Assembly: GCA_003506435.1 (NCBI GenBank)
Contig: DOAQ01000044.1
Location: forward strand, 492-16,431
Reading direction: 5' to 3'
Length of the DNA: 15,940 nucleotides
From: Prolixibacteraceae bacterium
GTDB taxonomy: Bacteria > Bacteroidota > Bacteroidia > Bacteroidales > Prolixibacteraceae
The notes beneath the pieces are model-generated. The model did no database searches. It worked only from the letters and a program-made list of their open reading frames with translations, and was not told the origin of the DNA. How positions within the stretch are numbered: the stretch's first letter is position 1; every line of letters begins with the position of its first letter. Both the position numbers and the translations under genes were made by a program. Of the stretch, positions 6,247 to 13,552 are shown in pieces.

Positions 6247-7536
6247 CTAAAAATCCAACTTAATTGCACCCTTGGCCCGGATAAACAACTTATGACATGA
6301 TCCTTTTCCATAAACATGTTCCAGTGTTTTTACATACTCGTCCAATAAATCCTGTGGTACAAAAGCCTGAATAGTTCCGCCAAATCCACCACCATGAACA
6401 CGCCATGCGCCTTTTCCTTTCAATATCATTTCGCTCAAAGCCAATGCCAGAGAAACCACTTGTTCATCTTTATGAACTACGTCAAAAATATTTTGGTTAT
6501 ACATATACGAGCTATATCCCGATTCAACCACCATTTTAAGGAATGCCTGAAAATCGTTGTTTTCAAGTGCTGCCACCTGATCAACAACCCGCTGGTTGTC
6601 ACCCTGGAAGTGATACGCACGAAGAATTGCACGATCACCGGTTTTTTTACGAATTTCAGGAATCTTCTCAACAATTTGTTTCAAAGTTACCTGCCTCAAA
6701 ACTTTAGCGCCAAGTTCAGCGGCAACTGCTTTCATTTCAGTAGGCAACGATGCGTACTCAGCTTGTGATGCGGCATCGTCGTGTCCGCCGCCAACATCAG
6801 TAATTACCAATGCAAACCCTGTGGCAACAAAGTCGAAATCAACTTCTTTTACAATCGGTTTTGAAGGGTCTTCAAAGTCAATGGTGATCAAACCACCCAC
6901 AGAGCAGGCAGTCTGGTCCATCAAACCGCAAGGTTTTCCGAAGTAATTATTTTCCGACCACTGTCCGATGATCGCATTTTCAACGCCACTCATTTTGCCA
7001 TTATTGAAAAGATGGTTCACAACAGCTCCGATCAGTACCTCGAATGATGCCGATGAACTCAGACCCGAACCTTTTGGCACACGGCCTTCGATACAAGCGT
7101 CGAACCCACCTATCTCGTAACCTTTTTCTTTCATACGGACACAAATACCTTTTACCAGCGACGAAGAAGTATAAAATTGTGATTTGTCAATCTCAAGTGA
7201 ACTGAGGTCAACCTGAAATTCAGGATATCCTGCTGATTTAATACGGATTGTATTGGTTCCGTTTTTAGCGGCAACAGCAATATTATCAAGGTTTACAGCG
7301 CCAGCCAAAACCCGTCCGTAGTTATGGTCGGTATGGTTACCACCAATTTCGGTACGTCCCGGCGAACTAAACAAAGCCACATCATCCGTCGCGTATACTT
7401 TCTGAAATTCGTTCATCAATGCAGCGTAGCGATCAGCCTGTTCTTTCAGAACAACTGCATTTACACCATATAATTCCTGAAACAATGGGTTTTTTCCACC
7501 GTTTATTTTTTCAATTAGTGCATTAATTTTTGCCAT
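6247..7536 (-). CDS. galK: Galactokinase (EIGGNHTDH variant clade)
   Basis: This 429-aa GHMP-family kinase should phosphorylate galactose to galactose-1-phosphate with ATP. The sugar-binding motif is SPGRTEIGGNHTDHNYG (residues 58-74), the phosphate loop is PKGSGLSSSA (154-163), the catalytic Asp is Asp207 in CGLMDQTACS, and the C-terminal motif is VHGGGFGGT. Canonical galactokinases read GRVNLIGEHTDY; here Asn67 stands where E. coli has Glu43, while Arg61, His68 and Asp70 are kept. I recall the EIGGNHTDH form from a galactokinase clade common in Clostridia. About 57 residues precede the SPGR motif, longer than in E. coli GalK (roughly 30), and residue lengths elsewhere are comparable. It begins 18 bp after galT on the same strand, so the two are co-transcribed. 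Another GHMP sugar kinase specificity is possible, but the galT neighbour argues for galactose. Confidence 0.9.
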   Translation of the reverse strand: MAKINALIEKINGGKNPLFQELYGVNAVVLKEQADRYAALMNEFQKVYATDDVALFSSPGRTEIGGNHTDHNYGRVLAGAVNLDNIAVAAKNGTNTIRIKSAGYPEFQVDLSSLEIDKSQFYTSSSLVKGICVRMKEKGYEIGGFDACIEGRVPKGSGLSSSASFEVLIGAVVNHLFNNGKMSGVENAIIGQWSENNYFGKPCGLMDQTACSVGGLITIDFEDPSKPIVKEVDFDFVATGFALVITDVGGGHDDAASQAEYASLPTEMKAVAAELGAKVLRQVTLKQIVEKIPEIRKKTGDRAILRAYHFQGDNQRVVDQVAALENNDFQAFLKMVVESGYSSYMYNQNIFDVVHKDEQVVSLALALSEMILKGKGAWRVHGGGFGGTIQAFVPQDLLDEYVKTLEHVYGKGSCHKLFIRAKGAIKLDF

Positions 7537-7554
7537 AGTTTTTCGTTGAGTTTA

Positions 7555-8610
7555 TTATTTATTGACTTGTTTTTTATAGTGAATATCCGACAAATCACGT
7601 AATCGATGAGCGGCTTGTTCTGCGGTAATATCGCGCTGCGGCGATGCCAGCATTTCATAGCCAACCATGAATTTTTTTACAGAAGCTGACCGCAACAAAG
7701 GCGGATAAAAATGCATGTGGAGATGCCATTCAGGATAATCTTTCCCATCGGTAGGCGCCTGATGCAGACCTGCCGAGTAAGCAAACGAAACTTCAAAAAG
7801 ATTGTCATACCTGACGGTCAACTGCTTGTAAATATCAGCCAAACCGGTCCGTTCTCCATCTGTCAACTGCAAAATATTCTGAACCGGTCGACGGCTGATA
7901 ATCATGGTTTCGAATGGCCACACTGCCCAATACGGGACGAGAGCAATGAAATGTTCATTTTCAACCAGCAGGCGTTCCTTTTTCTGAAGTTCAGCTTTCA
8001 GGTAATCTCCCAAAAGGGTCGTGCCGTGTTTTTCGAAATATGCTTTTTGTGTTTCCGATTCTTTTGCAGGTTCGGCTGGCACCGACGACGATGACCAGAT
8101 TTGCCCGTGCGGATGCGGGTTCGAACACCCCATGATAGCCCCTTTGTTTTCGAAAATCTGGACATAATTAATAAAATCCAGACGACTCAGTTCGTCATAC
8201 TGTTCGCACCAAACATCAACCACTTTTCGAATGTCTTCCACTTCCATTTCAGGAACGGTCATACTGTGGTTTTCACTGAAACAAATTACTTTGCAAACCC
8301 CGCTTTCGCTTTTTGCCTGGAAAAGGCTGCCTTCGTTCACTTCCCCTTCCGGAGTGTTGTTCAATAACGCACTGAAATCATTTGTAAACACAAATGTTCC
8401 TTTGTAGTCAGGGTTGATCTTCCCTCCTGCCCTTTCATTTTCTGCACACAAATAACAAGTTGGATCATGCGTCGGACGGTTATCCTGTGTCAGTTTCTCA
8501 ACCTGTCCCTGCCAGGGTCTTTTGGCACGATGGGGTGAAACCAGAATCCAGTCGTTTGTCAACGGATTCAAACGTCTGTGCGGATGATCTTCAATATTAA
8601 AATTACTCAT
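7555..8610 (-). CDS. galT: UDP-glucose--hexose-1-phosphate uridylyltransferase
   Basis: This 351-aa class I GalT transfers UMP from UDP-glucose to galactose-1-phosphate in the Leloir pathway. The active site HPHGQ is at residues 166-170, so the nucleophile is His168, two off from E. coli His166. Zinc-site cysteines are Cys52 and Cys55 in CYLC. Other family blocks are the N-terminal RLNPLTNDWILVSPHRAKRP, the FENKGAIMGCSNPHPHG strand, and HLHMHFYPPLLRS near the end. The frame stays open 25 codons upstream, but those codons cover the two operator sites. The conserved GalT N-terminus begins at MSNFNIEDHPHRR, so the ATG at 8610 is the start. It is followed 18 bp later by galK. The operator pair 14-37 bp upstream points to control by the GntR-family protein encoded just ahead. 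Confidence 0.95.
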   Translation of the reverse strand: MSNFNIEDHPHRRLNPLTNDWILVSPHRAKRPWQGQVEKLTQDNRPTHDPTCYLCAENERAGGKINPDYKGTFVFTNDFSALLNNTPEGEVNEGSLFQAKSESGVCKVICFSENHSMTVPEMEVEDIRKVVDVWCEQYDELSRLDFINYVQIFENKGAIMGCSNPHPHGQIWSSSSVPAEPAKESETQKAYFEKHGTTLLGDYLKAELQKKERLLVENEHFIALVPYWAVWPFETMIISRRPVQNILQLTDGERTGLADIYKQLTVRYDNLFEVSFAYSAGLHQAPTDGKDYPEWHLHMHFYPPLLRSASVKKFMVGYEMLASPQRDITAEQAAHRLRDLSDIHYKKQVNK

Positions 8611-8623
8611 ACATTTATTTTTT

Positions 8624-8647
8624 ACCAACTGGTAGGTACTAGTGGGT
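8624..8647. promoter_or_regulatory. Two overlapping operators for the GntR repressor, upstream of galT
   Basis: Bases 8624-8637, read on the minus strand, are ACCTACCAGTTGGT, which matches the perfect palindrome at 9772-9785 in 13 of 14 positions. Bases 8634-8647 (AGGTACTAGTGGGT) match it in 10 of 14. The copies are offset by exactly 10 bp, one helical turn, as for cooperative binding to one face. A TATAAT-like string (8651-8656, minus strand) lies directly upstream, so bound protein would sit over the start of the galT transcript. Confidence 0.62.
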
Positions 8648-8702
8648 AAAATTATAGTTTTTAAACACGTTGCTTTCCCCCTCATTCATGTTCTGAAACA
8701 TA

Positions 8703-9701
8703 TCAAAGTGAGTTTCTCACGATGAGCGACGATGGGTTTTGAATATGTACTTTTTTCCGTTCCCTGATCATCTCTGCCAGAGTCTGTCCCATTTTAGTAA
8801 AATCCGTCGAAATAGTTGTAATTCCTCCGGCCACAACTTCTTTTAAGATGGTATCGTTAAAAGCCAGTATTCCCAAGTCCGATCCAAGTTTCAGGTTCTT
8901 TTCGGTAGCCGTTTTCACCACTTTTACCAGATTGCGATCGGAAACCACGAAATAGGCTTCCCCCTCTTTTATCTCCTTATTGATCAGGCTTCGAAGGATT
9001 TCATACTGAAAACCATGTTCCTTGCAAAACCGGCCAAAACCAACCATCCGACCCTCCGGTTCTTTTCCTCCGGGAAACACCATGATCAGTTTCTCATATT
9101 TGCGGAGCAGGTCAATCCCGTCTGTCAAACCATTGTAAACATCAGCCTCAAAATCCTGATAAACAACCGGATATTCGTTCAGGTCTTCTTTCAGCCTGTC
9201 GAGAATGTAAATTTTTTCAGCAGGCAGTTTATTAATTATATCAACCGTATAATCGAAGGTTGCAGGCATAATTACATACGAAGTATATTTCCCCGCGCTT
9301 TCCATAATGAGGTTTTTAAAGACCTGAAAATTAAAATGGTGAAAATAAATATCGACCGTTGTTTTATCGTCGAGACTATTCAGAAACGAAGTGTACAAAT
9401 CTTCCTTGAAAGCGTTCAGTTCATCAAAAAGCACAAATATTTTCTGATCGAGATTGATCCCGGTACTGTTTATATAGTATCCTTTACCCGGAATTGAACT
9501 AATTACCCCCCTGGCCTTCAATTCATTAAAAGCAACCATTACCGTATCGCGCGACAAATCAAATTCAGCACAAATCTGGTTCAACGAAGGAATTTTATCG
9601 CCAATCTTCAAACGGCCACCTGCAATTGCCTGAAAAATAGAATTAATGATCTGACGGTATTTGGGAATTCCCAACGAATCGTCAATTTGAATATGCTTCA
9701 C
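8703..9701 (-). CDS. GntR-family regulator with LacI-type sugar-binding domain
   Basis: This 332-aa protein has an N-terminal GntR winged helix (about residues 10-76; PKYRQIINSI, GDKIPSLNQICAEFDLSRDTV, FNELKARGVISSIPGKGYY). A C-terminal part of about 250 residues looks like the periplasmic-binding-protein-like effector domain of LacI/GalR proteins (for example DLGILAFNDTILKEVVAGGITTIST near the end). This is the layout of Bacillus subtilis AraR, but the gene sits at the head of galT-galK and divergent from galM, so galactose or a derivative is the likely inducer. The start is GTG at 9699-9701: an in-frame TAG lies two codons upstream and the wHTH begins at once. A palindrome at 9772-9785, between its start and galM, and a related pair ahead of galT are probable binding sites, implying autoregulation. 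Repressor versus activator is inferred from site placement. Confidence 0.88.
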   Translation of the reverse strand: MKHIQIDDSLGIPKYRQIINSIFQAIAGGRLKIGDKIPSLNQICAEFDLSRDTVMVAFNELKARGVISSIPGKGYYINSTGINLDQKIFVLFDELNAFKEDLYTSFLNSLDDKTTVDIYFHHFNFQVFKNLIMESAGKYTSYVIMPATFDYTVDIINKLPAEKIYILDRLKEDLNEYPVVYQDFEADVYNGLTDGIDLLRKYEKLIMVFPGGKEPEGRMVGFGRFCKEHGFQYEILRSLINKEIKEGEAYFVVSDRNLVKVVKTATEKNLKLGSDLGILAFNDTILKEVVAGGITTISTDFTKMGQTLAEMIRERKKVHIQNPSSLIVRNSL

Positions 9702-9771
9702 CGGCTAGTTAGTTTTATTTTTCTAAATTACTCAAATTATAATCAAAGATACAAGATATTATACAACCTGT

Positions 9772-9785
9772 ACCTACCAGTAGGT
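9772..9785. promoter_or_regulatory. Palindromic operator in the gntR-galM divergent region
   Basis: ACCTACCAGTAGGT is a perfect 6-2-6 palindrome midway between the divergent starts at 9701 and 9921. Related sequences occur only before galT in this window. A TAATTTG string (9797-9803, plus strand) on the galM side, and TATCTTTG (9744-9751) plus TAATTTG (9733-9739) on the minus strand, are candidate -7 elements. The operator would lie upstream of each or between -33 and -7. Confidence 0.65.
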
Positions 9786-9920
9786 GTCATCCAAATTAAT
9801 TTGTATATTGAGCCTCGAAAAAATAAGCTTATTCCCTTTTTTCTATATGCTGAATTTTCACGTAAAAGGGCTTAAACTCAATACATACAACTTATCATTG
9901 ATTTCAAAAAAATTGACAGG

Positions 9921-10955
9921 ATGCAAATCACAAAGAAACCATTTGGTCAGCTAAACGGAGCGCAGGTTGATCTTTTCACACTTGCAAATGACAATAATGT
10001 TACCATCCAGATTACCAATTACGGAGCAATCGTTACTTCGATTGAAACACCCGATAAGGATGGAAAATGTGAAAACATTGTTTGCGGGTTCGAAAAATTT
10101 GAAGATTACATCAGTGACCAATATTTGGGTAGCTATCCTTACTTCGGAAGTATTATTGGTCGTTTTGGAAACCGCATTTCCAAAGGCAAATTCACTCTCG
10201 AAGGAAAAAAATATACACTGGCAGTAAACAATGGAGCCAATGCTTTGCACGGCGGATTGGTTGGATTCGACAAAAAACTATGGGCTGCTGAAATAATCGA
10301 AGAGGACAGTAAAGTAGGTGTAAAATTTTCGTACACCAGTCCTGATATGGAAGAAGGTTATCCCGGCACACTAAAAGTTGTTTGCACCTACACGCTGAAT
10401 AACCAGAACGAATTGGTGATTGATTATGATGCAGCAACCGACAAAACCACCATTCTGAATCTTACCAACCATACGTATTTCAACCTGACGGCAGGGAAGG
10501 AAAACATCATGAGCCATGAACTGGAACTCACTGCCGAAGCAATTACTGAAGCTGAAGATATGACCCCCACCGGCAAAATTATCCCGATTGAAGGAACAGA
10601 ATTTGATTTTCGCAGCAAAAAGAAACTGGGCCGCGACATTACTTCTCTGGAATACGGCTACGACAACAATTACGTGCTGGGCAACGACGACGGCAAACTG
10701 GTCTATGCAGGAACCCTGAGCGAAGCTACTTCAGGTCGTTCGGTCGAAGTGTATACCACACAGCCCGGCATGCAGCTTTACACCGGCTACTGGAATCCTG
10801 AACTGATTATCGACGGAAAAAAGAAATTTGGCAGTTATTCGGGTGTTGCATTGGAAACCCAGCACTACCCCGATTCAATCAACCACAAAAATTTTCCGTC
10901 GCCAGTTTTAAAACCGGGAGAAACATTTAAAGAAAAAACCATTTATAAGTTTTAA
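9921..10955 (+). CDS. galM: Aldose 1-epimerase (galactose mutarotase)
   Basis: This 344-aa enzyme interconverts the alpha and beta anomers of galactose so that GalK receives its alpha substrate. Family landmarks are complete: GRFGNRI (residues 80-86), NNGANALHGG with His110, NLTNHTYFNL with catalytic acid His184, GYDNNYVL with Asp248, and GVALETQHYPDS with catalytic base Glu312. Length is typical (about 340-350 aa). No signal peptide is visible, so it should be cytoplasmic, unlike some secreted Bacteroidota mutarotases. It is transcribed away from gntR-galT-galK, with a shared operator in the 219-bp divergent region. Start ATG at 9921 is preceded by GACAGG, a weak and close Shine-Dalgarno-like string. 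Confidence 0.95.
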   Translation: MQITKKPFGQLNGAQVDLFTLANDNNVTIQITNYGAIVTSIETPDKDGKCENIVCGFEKFEDYISDQYLGSYPYFGSIIGRFGNRISKGKFTLEGKKYTLAVNNGANALHGGLVGFDKKLWAAEIIEEDSKVGVKFSYTSPDMEEGYPGTLKVVCTYTLNNQNELVIDYDAATDKTTILNLTNHTYFNLTAGKENIMSHELELTAEAITEAEDMTPTGKIIPIEGTEFDFRSKKKLGRDITSLEYGYDNNYVLGNDDGKLVYAGTLSEATSGRSVEVYTTQPGMQLYTGYWNPELIIDGKKKFGSYSGVALETQHYPDSINHKNFPSPVLKPGETFKEKTIYKF

Positions 10956-10961
10956 AAAAAC

Positions 10962-11083
10962 GGCTGCGGTTCAACGTCATCATGTAGTTTTGGTCATTGT
11001 GCTTTTCAGGTCTTCCTATACTGAGAGGTCAGTTTGTGAGCGTTTAAATTCTTCAACCGGCGACATTGAACCGTAGCTTTTTT
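10962..11083 (+). repeat. 122-nt element with 17-bp imperfect terminal inverted repeats
   Basis: GGCTGCGGTTCAACGTC (10962-10978) pairs with GACATTGAACCGTAGCT (11062-11078) over 17 positions, with two G-U pairs and one C-A mismatch as plus-strand RNA. TTTTTT (11078-11083) follows. The 83-nt interior repeats AGGTC and contains short CAG/CTG pairings but no strong inner stem. It starts seven bases after the galM stop. It could act as a large-loop terminator for galM, a structured RNA, or a small palindromic mobile or REP-like element; the sequence alone does not decide. Confidence 0.5.
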
Positions 11084-11230
11084 GTTCAGAATAAAATTCA
11101 TTTTATCTTATTTTCGCAAACACAAAAAATCTAACCATTTTCTATCCAACCAGATATATCCCAAATCCTTATACTATTTTTCTCCCCGACTTTCGGTTAT
11201 TCATACTATTTCTAAATTAAGCAAATGTCA

Positions 11231-11268
11231 TTTTTTGCTTTCAAAACTCCCGACAATATGGTAATTTG
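11231..11268 (+). promoter_or_regulatory. Possible promoter for the repeat-protein pair
   Basis: TTTTTTG (11231-11237) and TAATTTG (11262-11268) resemble a Bacteroidota -33 TTG and a slightly short -7 TAnnTTTG. The 24-base gap is longer than usual. The same TTG-N24-TAATTTG layout is seen on the minus strand before the gntR gene (9766 to 9733). A start near 11273 would give a leader of about 40 nt. Confidence 0.25.
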
Positions 11269-11313
11269 CATACCAGAAAAAAACCGATACTTCAATCAAA
11301 CAACTTAACAGAT

Positions 11314-13521
11314 ATGAAACATTTCTACTCTTTTTTTATTGCCAATCTGATTGTGATTTCATTGACAGGACAGGATAAAACTCACGTGGCGCCATCTTTT
11401 CATTCTGTCCAAAAACAACAAGTTATTGAAACCATTGAAAACAGTAAAAATTTGTTCCGGCCCGACAAACAAACAAATGTGTTTTGGAATAATATTGAGC
11501 AAGCTGACAGATACGTAAGCAAAAAAAAATCAGGCGCTGATATACTAAAAGACGGCAATCAGCAATGGCTTGCTCTTAAAAACAAAACACTTACAACAAA
11601 ATCAGGCAATATCCTGAAATCAGCAGCTACACAAAAATATTGTCTCGACAGTGTTGTTTTCTCCAGTTGGAACGACAGTCTGGCAATGACCATCCGTTTA
11701 GAAAAACAACATTTTAAATACAAATCAAACGGCCTTACTGATTCGTATATTGGTTACGAATGGGATATGCCAAATAAGCGATGGGCCTCTTATTTCAAAA
11801 CTGAAAACGGCTATAATGCGAAAGATCAATTAATATTGGAAACATCATACTATTGGGAGGAGAAATGGGTACTATCCGACAAATACGAATACAATTATGA
11901 TGAATCCGGCAACCGGATACTGGAAACGAGATATGACTGGAATAAAAAGTCGGACAAATGGATCGGAGATTATAAGTATGAAAGATCATTTGACATGAAC
12001 GTAAATGAAACCTTCTATCTTGAATATGACTGGGATACAATTGCCGGAACATGGATCAACAGGATTAAAGCAGAACGTTCATTCAATGCGAAAGGACAGG
12101 AACTTTCAACAACTTCATACACGTGGGACAGAACCGGTAAGCAGTGGATCGGAAATATGAAAGAAGTATCTGCCTACGATGATAATTCAGGCGTACGCAT
12201 CGGTTATTCCCAATATTACTGGAACAAGGAAACCAGTCAGTGGATCAGCCTCAATCAAAACGTAAAAAATGCGAATCTTCTGACTACCTTTTATGTTTAT
12301 TTTGAATGGAACGAAACCTCCGGGAAATGGGTTGGCGAATTAAAATATGAAGCATTATTTAACTCGCAAGGCAAAGTAGCATCGGAAACGGAATACAAAT
12401 GGGACACCCTAAACAACTGCTGGATAAATGACTGGAAAGTTGAATATGCCTATGATACCAACGGGAACAATTCAAGTACTACTGAATTGGAATGGAACCG
12501 GGATACAAATTCATGGATATACACACACAAGCTTGAAAAGTCGTTTGACAGCAAGATGAACATTTCATTAACAGTACTTTCGGATTGGAATACCGCAACA
12601 AATCAATGGATCAACACATCGAAAACGGAAAGCACATACAATTCACTGGGACATGAGACTTTACGGGTGCAATACAACTGGGATACCGACAAAAAACAAT
12701 GGGTTGGCGACAATAAGGGAATGTATTCCTATGATATTACCGGAAATATGATTCTGTATGTAAAATATATATGGGACGACGCAAGCAACGGATGGATAAA
12801 TTATTCGAAAGCTGAAGAAGAAACAGACAGCAACGGAAACCCAATAATGCAAAGCCGGTATCTTTGGGATCAAACACTAGGTATTTGGGTTGGCCAGTCG
12901 AAAGAAGAATCAACCTATAACACCAGCAACTACCCGGTTACAATGATTGAATATGGCTGGGATTCAATAACAAATAATTGGATTCCGAAAGAAAAAACTG
13001 AAACTGTTCTGACCGATGACGACGAAATGGTGTCGGAAAAAATATATAACTGGGACAGTACCGAAAATAAGTGGAAAGATTATTTTGGTATTGAATTGAC
13101 TTATGACTATTCACACAAAACAGATGATCTGTTGCTTCCCAATCAGTACAGCAATTCGTCTATTTTTCACCACATGCTAATGAAATACAATTACTACGGA
13201 TACATAGAGGATGATTATATTTTCACCATGAACATAGTATTTCACTACTCAAAAATCACTCTTACCGGCATTAATCAATATACAGACGGAACAGTTCAGG
13301 TATTCCCCAATCCGGCATCCGATAAACTGACGTTTAAATGGAACGACAGCGCCCGGCAACTCAGCCTTACCATTTATAATACAAACGGGAAAATTGTTTT
13401 GCAGGACTTTATTTCCAACAATTCAACCGTTCCTATAAATAATTTATCAGGAGGAATGTACATCTATCGCCTCACAAACGATGGACAACCAGTGAGCACC
13501 GGGAAAATCAGTGTAAAATAG
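11314..13521 (+). CDS. Secreted T9SS-sorted protein with ~15 WD/YD-type 31-residue repeats (copy 1)
   Basis: The 735-aa product starts with a signal peptide (MKHFYSFFIANLIVISLTGQ), so I chose the ATG at 11314 over one 16 codons upstream. Residues about 20-147 are a low-similarity region ending in a KYCLDS motif. From Tyr148 to about residue 608 there are 15 tandem units, mostly 31 residues, with the pattern Y-x-W-[DN], Trp seven residues on, then K-x-E, [YF]-[DN]-x-x-G-N. Unit 2 is 28 and unit 6 is 29 residues. A conserved FHHML segment follows, then a T9SS type A sorting domain (FPNP at 664-667, ending KISVK). The protein should cross the outer membrane and be surface-attached or released. 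The YD-x-x-GN half recalls RHS/YD beta-hairpins, but the period and the paired tryptophans differ. I know no function. The paralog begins 31 bp later, so the two form an operon. Confidence 0.85.
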   Translation: MKHFYSFFIANLIVISLTGQDKTHVAPSFHSVQKQQVIETIENSKNLFRPDKQTNVFWNNIEQADRYVSKKKSGADILKDGNQQWLALKNKTLTTKSGNILKSAATQKYCLDSVVFSSWNDSLAMTIRLEKQHFKYKSNGLTDSYIGYEWDMPNKRWASYFKTENGYNAKDQLILETSYYWEEKWVLSDKYEYNYDESGNRILETRYDWNKKSDKWIGDYKYERSFDMNVNETFYLEYDWDTIAGTWINRIKAERSFNAKGQELSTTSYTWDRTGKQWIGNMKEVSAYDDNSGVRIGYSQYYWNKETSQWISLNQNVKNANLLTTFYVYFEWNETSGKWVGELKYEALFNSQGKVASETEYKWDTLNNCWINDWKVEYAYDTNGNNSSTTELEWNRDTNSWIYTHKLEKSFDSKMNISLTVLSDWNTATNQWINTSKTESTYNSLGHETLRVQYNWDTDKKQWVGDNKGMYSYDITGNMILYVKYIWDDASNGWINYSKAEEETDSNGNPIMQSRYLWDQTLGIWVGQSKEESTYNTSNYPVTMIEYGWDSITNNWIPKEKTETVLTDDDEMVSEKIYNWDSTENKWKDYFGIELTYDYSHKTDDLLLPNQYSNSSIFHHMLMKYNYYGYIEDDYIFTMNIVFHYSKITLTGINQYTDGTVQVFPNPASDKLTFKWNDSARQLSLTIYNTNGKIVLQDFISNNSTVPINNLSGGMYIYRLTNDGQPVSTGKISVK
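11755..13137 (+). repeat. 15 in-frame coding repeats of about 93 nt (copy 1)
   Basis: Each unit encodes one Y-x-W-D ... W ... K-x-E ... YD-x-x-GN module. TGGGAT/TGGAAT followed about 18 bases on by TGG recurs with a 93-nt period. Nucleotide identity between units is low apart from these cores, so the array is old and kept by selection on protein rather than freshly expanded. Confidence 0.85.
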
Positions 13522-13552
13522 ATTCAACATCAAACTTTTAAAATCAGTAAAA

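Larger units (their letters stand above)
10956..11313 (+). other. galM downstream intergenic region
   Basis: This 358-bp stretch holds no credible gene. It contains the long inverted-repeat element (10962-11083) and, nearer the next gene, a possible promoter at 11231-11268. The rest is AT-rich sequence without visible structure. Confidence 0.5.

Noticed and set aside
8611..8685. N-terminal extension of galT by 25 codons
   Set aside because: The extension is translated operator and leader DNA; the conserved GalT N-terminus begins at the ATG at 8610.
11082..11264. 60-codon open frame between galM and the repeat proteins
   Set aside because: It begins inside the inverted-repeat element, has a low-complexity Ser/Lys/Phe composition and no recognisable domain, and overlaps the likely promoter of the next gene.
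11266..11313. Start of the first repeat protein 16 codons upstream
   Set aside because: It would place a charged stretch before the signal peptide; the ATG at 11314 gives a normal signal sequence matching the paralog.
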